In this document: one piece after another, positions 18,569 through 28,790 of the stretch
Position numbering within the stretch: position 1 is the stretch's first letter
Layout: the number at the start of each line of letters is the position of its first letter
DNA from: Rohdeia sp041398665
GTDB lineage: Bacteria > Planctomycetota > UBA1135 > GCA-002686595
DNA: 64,000 bases
Reading direction: 5' to 3'
NCBI GenBank assembly: GCA_041398665.1
Contig: JAWKUH010000019.1
Coordinates: 31,699 to 95,698, forward strand
Notes under the pieces: generated by a model
What the model saw: the letters and a program-made list of their open reading frames with translations, nothing else
The model's database searches: none
What the model was told of the DNA's origin: nothing
Translations under genes and position numbers: made by a program

Positions 18569-20542
18569 ATGCGCACGCTCTCGCTCCTCGCCGTCCTCCC
18601 GCTCGCCCTCTCGCTCGCACCCCTCCGGACGGCTCCGACCACCGCCGTCGACGAGACCGTCCTGCTCGACCAGTGGGACCTCGTCGAGATCTCCGACGCC
18701 CCCTCCGGCTACGGGCACACCGTCGTCTCGCGCAGCGGCGACGGCGACGACGCGCTCTTCACCACGACGGCGACGCAGAAGATGCGCATGAACCGCATGG
18801 GGACGAGCATCGCGATCGAGGTCGAGATGACGACCGTCGAGGACGCGCAGGGTCGCATGGTCTCCATCGACTCGCTCCAGAAGATGTCGACGCAGGAGAC
18901 GCGCGTCCGGACGGAGTTCGAAGGCGGCGTCGCGCGCACGACGACGACGACGATGGGCGAGGCGCGCACCGTCGAGAAGCCCGTGCCCGACGACGCTCGC
19001 GGCGCCTACTGGATCGGCGAGCGGACGAAGGAGATGCTCGACACGCCCGGCGCCACCGCGACGTTCAAGACCTGGACACCGGAGGCGAACGACGCCATCG
19101 AGACCACGGTGCACGTGATCGGGAAGGAGCCGCTGTTCGTCGGCGGCGAGAAGCTCGACGTCACGAAGGTCGAGGCGACCGTGCACATGATGGGCGACAT
19201 CACGACGACGTCGTGGATCGACGCCGAGGGCGACACCGTCCAGACCTCGATCACGATCGCCGGCATGACGATCCTGACGAAGCGCTCGGACGAGGCCGCC
19301 GCGGTCGACGCCTGGCTGCACCCCAGCGAGATCAGCCCCGACGTCTTCGCGCGGAGCATGGTCGTCTCCGACGTGCTGCTCCCGAGGTCGCGCCACGCCG
19401 ACCGCGCGCTGCTGCGCCTCACCGCCAAGCGCGACGGCTACTCCTTCCCGGACCTCGCCGACGCGCGCCAACAGCTGCTCGAAGCGCCGGACGCCCGCAC
19501 CGTCGTGATCGAGACGCGCCGCGTCGTGCCCGAGCCGGGCACCACCGGCGTGCGCCCGCTCGTCGACGCTCCGGAGGAACTCCGGCCCGCGCTGTCCGCG
19601 AGTTCGATGGTGCAGAGCGACCACCCCGACCTGATCGCGGCGGCGAAGGAGGCCGTCGGCGACGAGCGCGACGCCTGGAAGGCGGCACAGAAGATCGAGC
19701 GCTGGGTCTACGAGAACGTCACGGACAAGAACATGGGCGTGGGCTTCGCCTCCGCGCTCGAGGTCTGCACGAACCGCTCCGGCGACTGCTCGGAGCACGC
19801 CGTGCTCCTGTGCGGCCTGGCGCGCGCGGCCGGCATCCCGTCGCGCGTCGCGATGGGACTGCTGTACCTCGGCGGCATCTGGGGCGGGCACGCCTGGACC
19901 GAGGTGTGGATCGACGGGCACTGGTACGCGCTCGACGGCACGATCGGTCGCGGCTCGGTCGACGCGCTGCACCTCACGCTGTCGACGATGATGCTCGCCG
20001 ACGACAGCCCGGCGCAGGAGTTCGCGAAGCTCGTCCAGGTCCTCGGCGAGATCGACATCGACGTCGAGGAGCTCGGCTTCGGCGAGCGCACGGTCCCGTG
20101 CGACCCGTCGATGGTCCGCGTCGAGGACGGCCGCTACACGAACGCGATGTGGGGCTTCTCCGTCGCGATCCCCGAAGGCTTCGAGTGCGAGCTCGAGAAG
20201 CGCCGCGCAGCGATCGGCTTCGAGGAGATGCGCCTGCAGGGGAAGGCGGCGGACGGCAAGCGCGTGCGCATCGAGCTGACGCTGCTCGACGACGCCTACG
20301 CGGACTCCGTCGGCGAGCGCCTGCTCGACCAGGGTGCCGGGACGAGGACGGCCGTCGAGGTCGACGGTCGACCCGGGACCTACGTCGACGTCGCCGACAA
20401 GCGCCGCACCGCGCGCGTGCTCTCCATCGACACCGGCGGCGCGCTCTACGTCCTCCAGTTCGACCGCATGGACTCGGCCGAGCAGAAGGCGCTGTTCGAC
20501 GCGGTCGTCGCGTCGATCGACTTCGACGTCTCGCACAATTGA
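18569..20542 (+). CDS. Secreted transglutaminase-like protein
   Basis: 657 residues with a signal peptide (RTLSLLAVLPLALSLAP). Residues about 30-360 resemble the beta-rich N-terminal part common to bacterial transglutaminase-like proteins. The papain-fold core follows with its triad visible: C407 in NRSGDCSEHAVLLCGLARA, H441 in GGHAWTEVWIDG and D456 in WYALDGTIG. A C-terminal domain of about 160 residues follows, beginning GFSVAIPEGFECE. In bacteria such proteins are usually proteases or amide-modifying enzymes rather than cross-linkers; the substrate is unknown. The stop overlaps the next start by one base (TGATG), so it is co-translated with the ADP-ribosylglycohydrolase. Confidence 0.82.
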   Translation: MRTLSLLAVLPLALSLAPLRTAPTTAVDETVLLDQWDLVEISDAPSGYGHTVVSRSGDGDDALFTTTATQKMRMNRMGTSIAIEVEMTTVEDAQGRMVSIDSLQKMSTQETRVRTEFEGGVARTTTTTMGEARTVEKPVPDDARGAYWIGERTKEMLDTPGATATFKTWTPEANDAIETTVHVIGKEPLFVGGEKLDVTKVEATVHMMGDITTTSWIDAEGDTVQTSITIAGMTILTKRSDEAAAVDAWLHPSEISPDVFARSMVVSDVLLPRSRHADRALLRLTAKRDGYSFPDLADARQQLLEAPDARTVVIETRRVVPEPGTTGVRPLVDAPEELRPALSASSMVQSDHPDLIAAAKEAVGDERDAWKAAQKIERWVYENVTDKNMGVGFASALEVCTNRSGDCSEHAVLLCGLARAAGIPSRVAMGLLYLGGIWGGHAWTEVWIDGHWYALDGTIGRGSVDALHLTLSTMMLADDSPAQEFAKLVQVLGEIDIDVEELGFGERTVPCDPSMVRVEDGRYTNAMWGFSVAIPEGFECELEKRRAAIGFEEMRLQGKAADGKRVRIELTLLDDAYADSVGERLLDQGAGTRTAVEVDGRPGTYVDVADKRRTARVLSIDTGGALYVLQFDRMDSAEQKALFDAVVASIDFDVSHN

Positions 20543-21783
20543 TGGACGCGGCCGTCGCCGAGCGCGTCCGACGTGTCGTCGGGTGCATCGTGGGCGGCGC
20601 CGTCGGCGATGCCGTGGGCGGTCGCGCGGAAGGCTCGCTCGGCGGGCACTCCGCGAATCCGCTGCAGCTCGGCGAGCTCGAGATCTCGGACGACACGCAG
20701 TTCACGCTCGCGACGATCGAGGCGCTTCTCGCCGGCGACGACGGCGTGCGCGTCACGGTCGATCCCGAGCGACTCGCCGCGACCTTCGCGACGTGGCACC
20801 GCGCGCGGCGCTTCCGCGGCGTCGGCTCGAGCACGCTGAAGGCGCTCACCGAACTCGAGGCCGGCGTCCACTGGTCGTTCGTCGGCGCGAAGGGCGAGCG
20901 CGCTGCGGGCAACGGTGCAGCGATGCGCGCGGCGCCGCTCGCGTTCGTGCTCGATCCCGACGTCGACGCGGACCGCGCGCTCCTGCGCGACTGCTGCCGC
21001 ATCACGCACCACAACGACGAGGCCTACGTCGGAGCGCTCGCGATGGTGCGCGCGATCCGACTGGCCCACGCCGGCGAGGCGCGCGGTGGAGCCGGTGACC
21101 TCCAACGCGTCGCGGAGCCGCTGCCCGACTCGCTCGTGCGCGACCGGTTGCTCGAGCTCGCGCGACTTCCGATCTGGAGCGGGTACACGGAGGCCGTCGC
21201 GATCGCCGGCACCTCGGGCTGGGTCGCGGACTCCGTGCCGCTCGCGCTGTTCGCGGCGTCGCGCGCCGACACGACGCCGGAGAGCTTCGACGCGATGCTG
21301 GAGACGATCGTAGCGCACGGCGGCGACACCGACACGATCGCGTCGATGGCCGGACAGGTCCTCGGTGCGCGCGGTGGGGTCGGGTGCGTGCCGCGACACA
21401 GGCTGGCCGCGATGCTCGCATCGCACGCCGTCTTCCTCGCCGCGTCGCGCCGCCGACGTCGTGGTCGGAACACGTGCACTTCCCCCGAACCGGGACCGCG
21501 CGACGAGGCGGACGAGCCTCGTCGCCGAACCCGTCTCAACTCCACATGGACGAGGGCAGCGTGCGCTGCTTCGGCGGGCGGCCTACCTTCGCAGCTCCCC
21601 GAAGGTCCGAAGATGGGGGACGAGGACGACCTCAACCACTGGCTCCGTCGGCACTCTTCGGATCTCTACATGAGCGATCCCGAGGTCGACGTGGAGGATC
21701 GTCCTCGCGGCGCACGAGATTCTACCGCGGCGACGACGGCATGCTCGGCACGCTCGCCGCCGGTCCGATCGAGGGTCTTTTGA
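20542..21783 (+). CDS. ADP-ribosylglycohydrolase family protein with an unexplained C-terminal extension
   Basis: The frame gives 413 residues, but the recognisable family ends near residue 310 (RLAAMLASHAVFLAAS). The start MDAAVAERVRRVVGCIVGGAVGDAVGG is typical. Magnesium ligands are visible as SDDTQF (D50, D51, T52) and GGDTDTIASM (D262, T263, D264), with NGAAMRAAPLAF between them. It should remove ADP-ribose from proteins or a related N-glycoside. The last 100 residues are arginine/serine-rich and look like out-of-frame translation, so the true stop was probably lost through an indel near 21440. From here to 29 kb frameshifts become common. It is coupled to the preceding transglutaminase-like gene. 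Confidence 0.75.
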   Translation: MDAAVAERVRRVVGCIVGGAVGDAVGGRAEGSLGGHSANPLQLGELEISDDTQFTLATIEALLAGDDGVRVTVDPERLAATFATWHRARRFRGVGSSTLKALTELEAGVHWSFVGAKGERAAGNGAAMRAAPLAFVLDPDVDADRALLRDCCRITHHNDEAYVGALAMVRAIRLAHAGEARGGAGDLQRVAEPLPDSLVRDRLLELARLPIWSGYTEAVAIAGTSGWVADSVPLALFAASRADTTPESFDAMLETIVAHGGDTDTIASMAGQVLGARGGVGCVPRHRLAAMLASHAVFLAASRRRRRGRNTCTSPEPGPRDEADEPRRRTRLNSTWTRAACAASAGGLPSQLPEGPKMGDEDDLNHWLRRHSSDLYMSDPEVDVEDRPRGARDSTAATTACSARSPPVRSRVF

Positions 21784-21983
21784 GCTACTTCGGCGATCGC
21801 ATGATCGACAGGATCGGTATTGCAGGCGCGGCGGAACGCAGAGTTCGCGCGAACGCTCGGTGGCGTCTGGCAGGATCGATGTCACCGGAGGTCTGGGAGC
21901 GCGTCAGGGCCGCACGTTCCTACGCCTGGTGACCCGGTCGGCGCTGTTTGCGGACCGCGCTTCGGTTCCACCGTCGCGCCGCC

Positions 21984-22673
21984 ATGTCCCACCGCATCCT
22001 CACCACTGCGTTCCTCGCCTCCTGGTCATTGCCACCCGCGTCCACCGACGACTCATGGGGCGCACACCGTCGCCTTCGACGGCGCGAGCGTCACCGGCTG
22101 GCACAGCCGACGTCCCTGAGGCGGACACGAATCCGAATGCGCCGCCGTCGTTCACGGTCGAGGACGGGATCACTTCGTGAGCCGCGGGATGCCCGCGGGG
22201 CACCCTGTCACCGACGCGAGCTACTCGAACTACCACCTCGAGGTCGAGTGGCGCTGGCCCGGCGATCCCGGCAATTGCGGCGTGCTCGTGCACGCCTCGA
22301 CGCCGCGCCGGCTCTACCAGATGTTCCCGCAGTCCATCGAGCGCTGCAGCGGCAAGCGGGTGACTTCTGGTGCATCGGCGAGGACATCACGGTGCCCGAC
22401 ATGGAGACGCGGCGCGGCGACCCCGCGCGCTGGGGCGTCGACGGCGACAAGCTGCGCCGCATCGTCAACCTGACGGACGACTCCGAGAAGCCGCCGGGCG
22501 AGTGGAACACGATGGTGATCGAGTGCGTGGGCGACACGATCACGGTGTGGGTCAACGGCGACCTCGTGAACCAGGGGACGGGCTGCACCGCGACGAGCGG
22601 TGCAATCGCGCTGCAGGCGGAGGGCGCGCGGTGCGAGTTCCGGCGGATCGAGCTGACGCCGATCGACGGCTGA
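21984..22673 (+). pseudogene. DUF1080 (3-keto-disaccharide hydrolase) gene, multiply frameshifted
   Basis: A signal-peptide-like start (MSHRILTTAFLASWSLPPAS) at 21984 is followed by family segments in changing frames: TVAFDGASVTGWH, then DVPEADTNPNAPPSFTVEDG, then SNYHLEVEWRWPGDPGNCGV with YQMFPQSIE, then AGDFWCIGEDITVPDMETRR through to GAIALQAEGARCEFRRIELT at 22673. At least four frame changes are needed, and a few bases seem missing after PQSIE. The order and spacing match a complete secreted DUF1080 protein of about 230 residues, a family very common in planctomycetes, with a concanavalin-like fold acting on 3-keto-glycosides or cyclic sugars. As sequenced it cannot be expressed. Confidence 0.75.
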
Positions 22674-22705
22674 CGCCGCCGGGGGAAGCGCCCTCACCGA
22701 CGGAT

Positions 22706-22737
22706 GAGGCCGTGCACCACCTGTGGTGCACGGCCTC
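22706..22737. terminator. Perfect 14-bp stem-loop between convergent genes
   Basis: Arms at 22706-22719 and 22724-22737 are perfectly complementary around a CCTG loop. The next three pairs outward also fit, one as a G-T wobble. It sits 32 bases after the DUF1080 stop and 26 bases before the stop of the opposing FG-GAP gene, so it probably ends transcription from both sides. No T tract follows on either strand. Confidence 0.6.
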
Positions 22738-22763
22738 GTCGCCTGACGCGCGGTCGCGCCGGG

Positions 22764-25642
22764 TCAGTGCAGTTCGATCGCTCAAGCTCGCTCACCTCGA
22801 CGAAGGTCCCCTGCATCACGTCGTAGACGAGGTACGCGTGGCAATACGCTCCCGCCGACGAAGTTGGGCCAGAGGTTCGGTTCGAGGGTGAGGTCGGTGT
22901 TCCGCACGACCGTACGCGTCGAGGAAGCCGAGGTACGGTTGAGGATCGAGCCGCCCGCATGGTCGAGGATGTAGCGCGTGTAGATGTCGCGCACGAGCGG
23001 GAACACGAGCCCCGTCGACCCGACCGGGATGCGCGGCACGGCGCGCACCGGTCGACTTCCGAGGATGATGTAGAGGTCGCCGCCGTACTGCTCGCCGGCG
23101 CGCAGGCGGAGGCTCGCGCTGTCCCCCTGGGGCACGTCGAGCGACGCACGGCTGCGCCACAGGAGTCCGTCGTCGTAGCGACGTTCGCCCGGGCTGACCG
23201 GGTCGGTCGGCTCGAAGTCGTCTCCGGCGTACACGACGAAGCCAGTTGCCGAGGACGTCGGCGCGACGCCGACCGTAGGAGAGGAGTTGCCCATCGGCCC
23301 AGCGCTTCGCCTCCACGATCGTCTGCCACGAGCCGTCCGACATGCGGCGCCGGTACTGACGGTCTGCTCGATCGGGCTGAGTTGGAGGACGATCTGGGGA
23401 TTGGACGCCTTGGAGAAGCGCGTCACGAGCATCTGGTCCCCGTCGACGTCCATCGCGAGGCCGAACTCCCTTTCGCCACTCCCGCTCGGCGACGCCCAGC
23501 AGTCGACGAACTGCCAGACTCCGAGCGGATCCGGGCGAAGGACGTGGACGCCGCCTGGGATGGCGGTCGGAGGGAAGATGCTCTTGGTGCCGGGAGCCTC
23601 CGATGAACAGTTCGTCCCCCGACGCACGCACCACTGGGCGACTGACCGGAACGAGCCTCGGCGTCGTGCAGGTCAGTGCCGTCCTCGATCGTTCGGACCG
23701 GGATCCACGTCCTGTTCGTCTGGCGCTCGACGACGTGGACGGCGCCGGACGAGCGCGCCCCCCGTCGTCGTGTAGTTCGGTGCAGCGACGAAGAGCGTGT
23801 CGCCCGAGACGGCGAGGTCGTGCGCGAAACCGGAGACGGCGGTGCCGACGGGTTCCAGGACGACGTCGACGAGGAGCCACGCTCCGAACGGGTCCCTTTC
23901 AAAAACGTGGACGCGCCCGGCCTTCTGGGCCTTCGACGTGCCGCCGACCGCGAGACGATCGCCGTAGACGAGCACGCGCGAGGCGAAGACGGTGTGTCGC
24001 CGGTGATCGGGTTCGTGAAGTCCGGCACGGCGTCCTCGAGCGCGGCGACCTGGGCCCACTGACCGAACGCATCGCGTTCGAGCACGTACGCTCGTCCGCG
24101 CGTGTGGTCGGGACGGACCTTGTCGTCCTGGGTCGCTGCACCGAGGACGATCCGGTCGCCGTCGATCGAGATCGAGGTGGGCTGAGAGACGAAGGGATCG
24201 CTCTCGGCGATCGGGATCACCGTCGCGGAGCCATATCCACGGTTCATGCTGGCGCTCCTTCCAGGACGACGACGAGGCTCGGGTGCCCGAACGCGTCGAA
24301 GGTGGTTCCGGGCGCGACGAGTCGACTCGCTGTCGCCGTCCCGAAGATCGAGGAGGCTGATCCCGCCGCTCGCGACGGGGTCGGTCTCCACGTCGACGCG
24401 GTTCCAGTTCCCGGTCGAGAGCGAGTAGCTCGCGACGACGCCGGCGTTCGCGACACCGAAGGCCGACGCGGCCCGCGAACAGAGTGCGATGTCGCCACGG
24501 AGTGCGACGGAGGGTCCCTCGAAGTCATGACCGGCGAGCTGATCGACCGGGTCCCAGGTCGCGGGGCCCGTGCGCGTGTACGTGAACGCTCCGTCCGCGT
24601 CCGAGCTCGTGATGGGCCCGAAGGAGGTCGCGTTCGACCCGCTGCCGGACACGATCAGGTCGTCCCCGTCGAGGTCGACGCTCGTCCCGAACACCGCCGT
24701 CCCCGGCGCCCAGGTGCGGACGACGACGCCGTCCGCCGCCCATCCGCCGCCCGACTGCCGTTCGTAGAGGCGAACCGCGCCGCCCATGACGAGCGAGTTC
24801 GCGAGTCCGAGCGGCCCGCTCCTCAACGTTCCGCCGACCGCGAGGCGATCTCCGTGGACGGAGACCGACTCCGCGAAGTTCTGCGTCGTCGTCCCGCCGG
24901 GACCGGCGAACGAGGAACCGAGGACCGCGACCTCGTTCCACTGACCGTTCGAGTCGCGCTCGTGGACGAACGCGAGACCGACGCCGAGGGTCGAGGCATT
25001 CCAACGATCCGCGACCACCGCGACGTCGCCGTCGAGGTCCGTCCGCTCGCCGAAAGAGGCGATCGGCGACACCGCGCCGAAGGTCTGGAACCAGATGTCG
25101 ACCTCGTTCCAGGTCCCGAACGCATCGCGCTCGAACACGTGGACCGCGGCGGTGTTGTTCGAGAAACGCACGCCGACGAGCAGCGTGTCGCCGTCCAGCG
25201 AGATGCCGCGACAGTCGAGCGGGCCGGGTCCGATCGGCGAGGGGTGGACGACGGCGACCTCCGACCACGCTCCGCCGACCTGTCGTTCGAGGACGTGCAC
25301 GCCCTGGTCCGAGCGCACGGCGAGGCGATCGCCGTCGAGGTCGAGCGGCTGGACTCCCGCCGCGAATCCCGCCGCGCTCCCGACGATCTCCGCGTCGAGC
25401 GTCATGTCGCCCGTGCTCGACACGTCGTACAGGAAGACGCGATCGCCGAGCGAGCACGCGACCGCGGCGCGATCTCCGTCGAAGGCGGTGAAGTTGCCCA
25501 AGCCGCGACCCTCGAAGTCGGGCGGCGCGACCTCGATGGTCGCGAGGCCGTCGGCGACGACCGTGTCCTGGGCGTACGTCGGGTGTCCGAGCAGGACGAT
25601 CGACGGGAGCGAGGTGAGGGCAAGTCGCAGCAGCGAGCGCAT
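22764..25642 (-). pseudogene. Secreted FG-GAP protein, paralogue 3, many frameshifts
   Basis: The ATG at 25642 opens a clean signal peptide (RSLLRLALTSLPSIVLLGHP). About 430 residues of FG-GAP blades follow in one frame (PLDLDGDRLAVRSDQGVHVL, SLDGDTLLVGVRFSNNTAAV, DLDGDDLIVSGSGS). From about 24340 the homology switches frame repeatedly: SISIDGDRIVLGAATQDD, then LVYGDRLAVGGTSKAQ, then SGAVHVVERQTNRTW, then GVHVLRPDPLGVWQFVDCW. The terminal module appears as YGGDLYIILGSRP and, in another frame, HAYLVYDVMQGTFVEVSE. Reading past a last indel gives an AIELH ending with a stop at 22764. I count at least six frame changes. The original length was about 960 residues, like the paralogues. Confidence 0.7.
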
Positions 25643-25799
25643 GGTGGTTCCTCCCCGGAAGGGACTGGCACCAAAGTACCGGGTTCGCCCGGATCGCAGG
25701 GCTGCGGCCGGAACCCGTGCCGAATCTCGCTCGGAGCGGGTCGCGCGGTCAGACTCGGGGGGTGGAGGCGCATCGAGGCCACGCGACCGATGTCGCACG

Positions 25800-26640
25800 C
25801 TCCCCCGGGGCCCATGGGTCCGCGACCGTCGAGTCGTGGTGCCGCGCGTTCGTGCTGGGTCGCGATCTCGCGAGCAAGCTCGCCCCTCCCCCGCCGCCCG
25901 ACCTCGACGACGACGCGAGCTGGGAGAGCGCCCCCGCGGCCGAGCGGATCGCGGCGCCCGGTCGGCCCGCGGAGCTGCGCGTCGTCGCGCGCAGTCCGAA
26001 GACGCCGAGCAAGGGTGCGCTGCGGCTGACGAAGTGCGCGCGCAGCAGCTCGTGCCTGCGCTCGCGCACCACGAACTGCAGGCAGCGGAGCACTGTTCGC
26101 CTGGGGAAATTGCTCGCGTTCCCGGGAGCGCCGCGCGCGTTCCGGCGCGGACTCGTGCGGCTCGCGCTGGAGGAGCTCGAACACCTGCGCGCGTACGCCG
26201 CGCACCTCGAGCGACTCGGTTCGCACTACGGCGCGTTCGAGGTGCGACTGGTTCACCGGCAGCGCGTGCCGAGTTCGCCGTCGCCACTGCACTTCTGCGC
26301 GCTCGTCGGGCTCGGGCTCGAGGGCGCGAACCTCGAAAGCACACCGCGCGGTTCGCGAGCTGGTTCCGCGAAGCCGGTGACGCGCAGGGCGCCGCGATCC
26401 TCGACCGCGTGGAGCGCGAGGAGGTCGCGCACGCCGCGTTCGCGATGCGCTGGAGCGAGCACTTCGCCGGCGCGCCGCTCGACTACGAGGCGTGGGCGCG
26501 GTTGCCGAGCCGCTGACGCCGGCGCTGCTGCGAGGTCTGCCGCTCAACGTCGAGGCGCGCAGGCGCGCGGGGTGGGACAGGCGTTCCTCGCGAGGCTCGC
26601 GGACGCCGCCGGCGCACCTGAGCAGGCGGTCGTGAGCGAC
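25800..26640 (+). pseudogene. DUF455 ferritin-like protein gene, frameshifted
   Basis: Pieces of one protein occur in order over two or more frames: VESWCRAFVLGRDLASKLAP, then APGRPAELRVVARSPKTPSK, then RAQQLVPALAHHELQAAE, then LLAFPGAPRAFRRGLVRLAL with EELEHLRAYAAHLERLGSHY, then FREAGDAQGAAILDRVEREE with VAHAAFAMRW, and finally LRGLPLNVEARRRAG. The E-x-x-H pairs (HHELQAAE, LEELEHLR, REEVAHAAF) are the di-metal ligands of this ferritin-like family, related to the MiaE fold. The biochemical role of DUF455 is not established. At least four frame changes separate the pieces. The start is uncertain because the first bases are not in a clear frame. Confidence 0.65.
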
Positions 26641-27560
26641 GCTCGACTTCCTGCTGTCCGAGCGCGCACCGATCGCCTGGTACACCGGCGTCGACGCGGA
26701 GGAGGAGATTCGCAGGCGGCACGCGCTACCAGCGCACCGACGCGATGAAGCGATCGTCGCGCCAGAGCGAGCGCACATGGTCGCGGCAGGTGGCGCAGGC
26801 CGCGGCTTCGTACGACCCGGCGTCGTCATCACCGAGGCGTCAGGCCAGGCTGCTGCGCGCGGGAAGCCGAGGGTCGCGCGTGGGCCAGGCGCCGCGCGAT
26901 CAGGCGCTCGAGCGGGCGGGCGCGCGTCGTCGGGCGCGCTGCCGGGTGGTGCTGCGCGAGGTCAACGCGCGCCCGTTCGCCGCGGCGGTGCGCGCGGAGG
27001 CTCGAGGGACCGCCGTTCGCGAGAAGCACGTGGTCCACGATGAGGAGGCGCGTTCGCCGTGCTGTCGCGCCCCGCGCCGCTCGGCTAGCTCGTGCGCCAC
27101 GTTCCGGTGCGGCGGGCCGCGGTCGCATGCGCGTCGAGGCCGGGAGTCGAGCGAGCACGCGCGGAGGTTCGTCGTCGCGAGCGTGCGCAAGGAGGCCGCT
27201 CGTGATCGAACCCTGGGTCGTGGTGCAGGAAGTGACGGTGAGGCGGATTCGTCGCCGACGACGCGCGTCGTCGTCACGGCGCCATGCTTCCCAGGCGACG
27301 ACGCGCGAGGGCGCCTGGCTCGGCACGGAGCGCGCAGAGAAGCCGGCGGTCGCGCGCGACGACGACACGCGTCTGCTCGAGGCCTGCAAACGAACGGGCC
27401 GCGCTCGCCGCTGCCGGCATCGCCCGGGCCGTACGGCATCGACGCGTTCCGCTGTCGCACCGAGCCGGAGCGAGCGTCGTGCTCAACCCGCTGGGCGAAT
27501 CAACGCGAGGCTGACGATGGACTGGGCGGTGGCGTTCGAGGGCGAGCCGCGTCGGTCCGC
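26640..27560 (+). pseudogene. ATP-grasp-type gene remnant downstream of DUF455
   Basis: The sequence is in pieces. TLDFLLSERAPIAWYTGVDA stands near the start with DAEEE; REKHVVHDEEA follows in the middle, then RRPLVIEPWVVVQEVTV, and PGPYGIDAFRCRTEPERA, VLNPLGE and INARLTMDWAVAF lie in three different frames at the end. GIDAFR and NPLGEINAR-(L/Y)-TM are what I know from ATP-grasp proteins whose genes often adjoin DUF455. I did not see an uninterrupted nucleotide-binding region, so the family call rests mainly on the C-terminal third. Frame changes are too many to place singly. Product and substrate are unknown. Confidence 0.5.
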
Positions 27561-27589
27561 GTGCGGTGACTCGTGGCAGACTGACGCCG

Positions 27590-28006
27590 ATGGCTCGCAG
27601 CACGAAGCGCGTCCTCCTCGCCGGCGGCAATCCGCAGATCAGCAAGGGCGACAGCGACGCCCCGGTGCGCGACACCTCGCGGCGATGCCGGGGTGGAAGG
27701 AGAATCGGGAAGCGACTCGACGCGCTCGTCATGAGGTCGTTCCCGACGTGCGCCGTGCGGTGCGCTGGAACACGCCGTTCTGGCGTCGAGGGACGCGGTT
27801 GGTTCCTCGCGTTCCACTGCTTCCGAGACGTACGTGAAGGTGACGTTCTTCCGCGGCGACCAGTTAGATCCAGTGCCGCCCGTCGCGTCGAAGCAGAGGG
27901 GTGTGCGAGGTGGTACGCGCACGTCGGCGAGGGCGAGATCGACGAAGGCTTGTGGCGCGGTGGATCTGCCGCGCAGCAAGCGCTGCCCGGCGATCGGCCC
28001 TTCTGA
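27590..28006 (+). pseudogene. DUF1801 protein gene, frameshifted, full length
   Basis: The ATG at 27590 starts MARSTKRVLLAGGNPQISKG in one frame. Homology then alternates: HLAAMPGWKEN, LDALVMRSF, VVPDVRRAVRWNTPF, GVEGRGWFLAFHCF, YVKVTFFRGDQLDPVPPVAS and RWYAHVGEGEIDEGLW lie in three frames before the stop at 28006. The intact family member has about 140 residues with this order. DUF1801 proteins have a SufE/YdhG-like fold and no settled function. The last 210 bases (27797-28006) occur again, in better condition, at 28837-29043; relative to that copy this one has small insertions, deletions and substitutions, as expected of decay. Confidence 0.7.
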
Positions 28007-28263
28007 GCACAGCGAGGGCCAAGGCTTTCAGTGCGTTCCAGCTTCCCCGAGCACGCTGGCCATGCGACCTCACGAACATATCCTCAGCCGCAATCGTACT
28101 CCAGATCTTTGAGCACTGCGCGCCTCAAGACGCCCCGCGGTCTCCGGATTTCGGCGTCACATTGCCAACCCGTGCATCCACATCGTAGATGCAAGCTCTG
28201 TTCAGTCGATAACACGCCCCTCGTAGCAGCAGGTCTCACCCGCGGCCACGACGCCTCACGACG

Positions 28264-28790
28264 ATGCTCAGATTTGGAGGTACACGTTGATCTACAGCGA
28301 CTACTCGCTACTGCATCGACAGTCACTATGGCTGTCGAGCTCGACCTCCTCGGGGAGATCCGTGGGAGGGACTCTTCAGACCGATCGCCAGCGCAATGAA
28401 GAAGGCTCGCTTACAGGGGCCCCATTCGGACCGGAGTTCCTGGGAAGCTGACCGGTGAGCTTCGGAGCACGATGTTTGCCAACTGCTGGCATGAGAGCCC
28501 TCATGAATCCGCAGCGCTCTGGAGCATCTATTCAGGTGCGTCTGGCCTTTGGAGTCCGCTCGAACGTCCGGACGCTTGAAGCGAGAAACAGTGACGGACG
28601 ATCGAACGTTCCTCATCGGAAGGAGTCAAGTACATCGACTTTGAGAAAGGTGCATTCAATCCGAGCAACGCTTACCACGCAGCATTTACAAGAGACAGAG
28701 CTTCGAGCATGAAAGGTAAGGGTAGTCACTGCAGGTTCCGCAGTCGGCAACGATGAGCAATGAATGGTCAGAACTAGCTTCTCACAGGAT
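28264..28790 (+). pseudogene. DUF2971 gene remnant in a lower-GC insert
   Basis: In order, and in different frames: AQIWRYTLIYSDYSLLHRQS; LDLLG followed one indel later by DPWEGLFRP; MFANCWHESPHESAALWSIY; GVKYIDFEKGAFNPSNAYHA; then KRQSFEHER and VRVVTAGSAVG. NCWH-x(2)-(P/E)-HESAALW and the KYIDFEK...NAYH block identify DUF2971, a family often found in mobile or defence-associated regions but of unsettled function. The host stretch (about 28007-28836) is clearly less GC-rich than its surroundings, with codons such as AAA, AAT and TTT otherwise rare here, which suggests foreign origin. No intact frame remains. The first 250 bases of the insert show nothing I recognise. Confidence 0.6.

Noticed and set aside
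17377..21783. A 1,468-codon open frame covering several genes
   Set aside because: Only its last 414 codons (from 20542) resemble a known protein. The rest is arginine-rich shadow translation of the esterase and transglutaminase genes, as are most long antisense frames in this GC-rich window.
21613..21932. A small gene starting MGDEDDLNHWLRR and continuing in another frame as RFYRGDDGMLGTLAAGPIEG
   Set aside because: It needs a frameshift, has no family I recognise and no ribosome-binding site; it may be real but cannot be supported.
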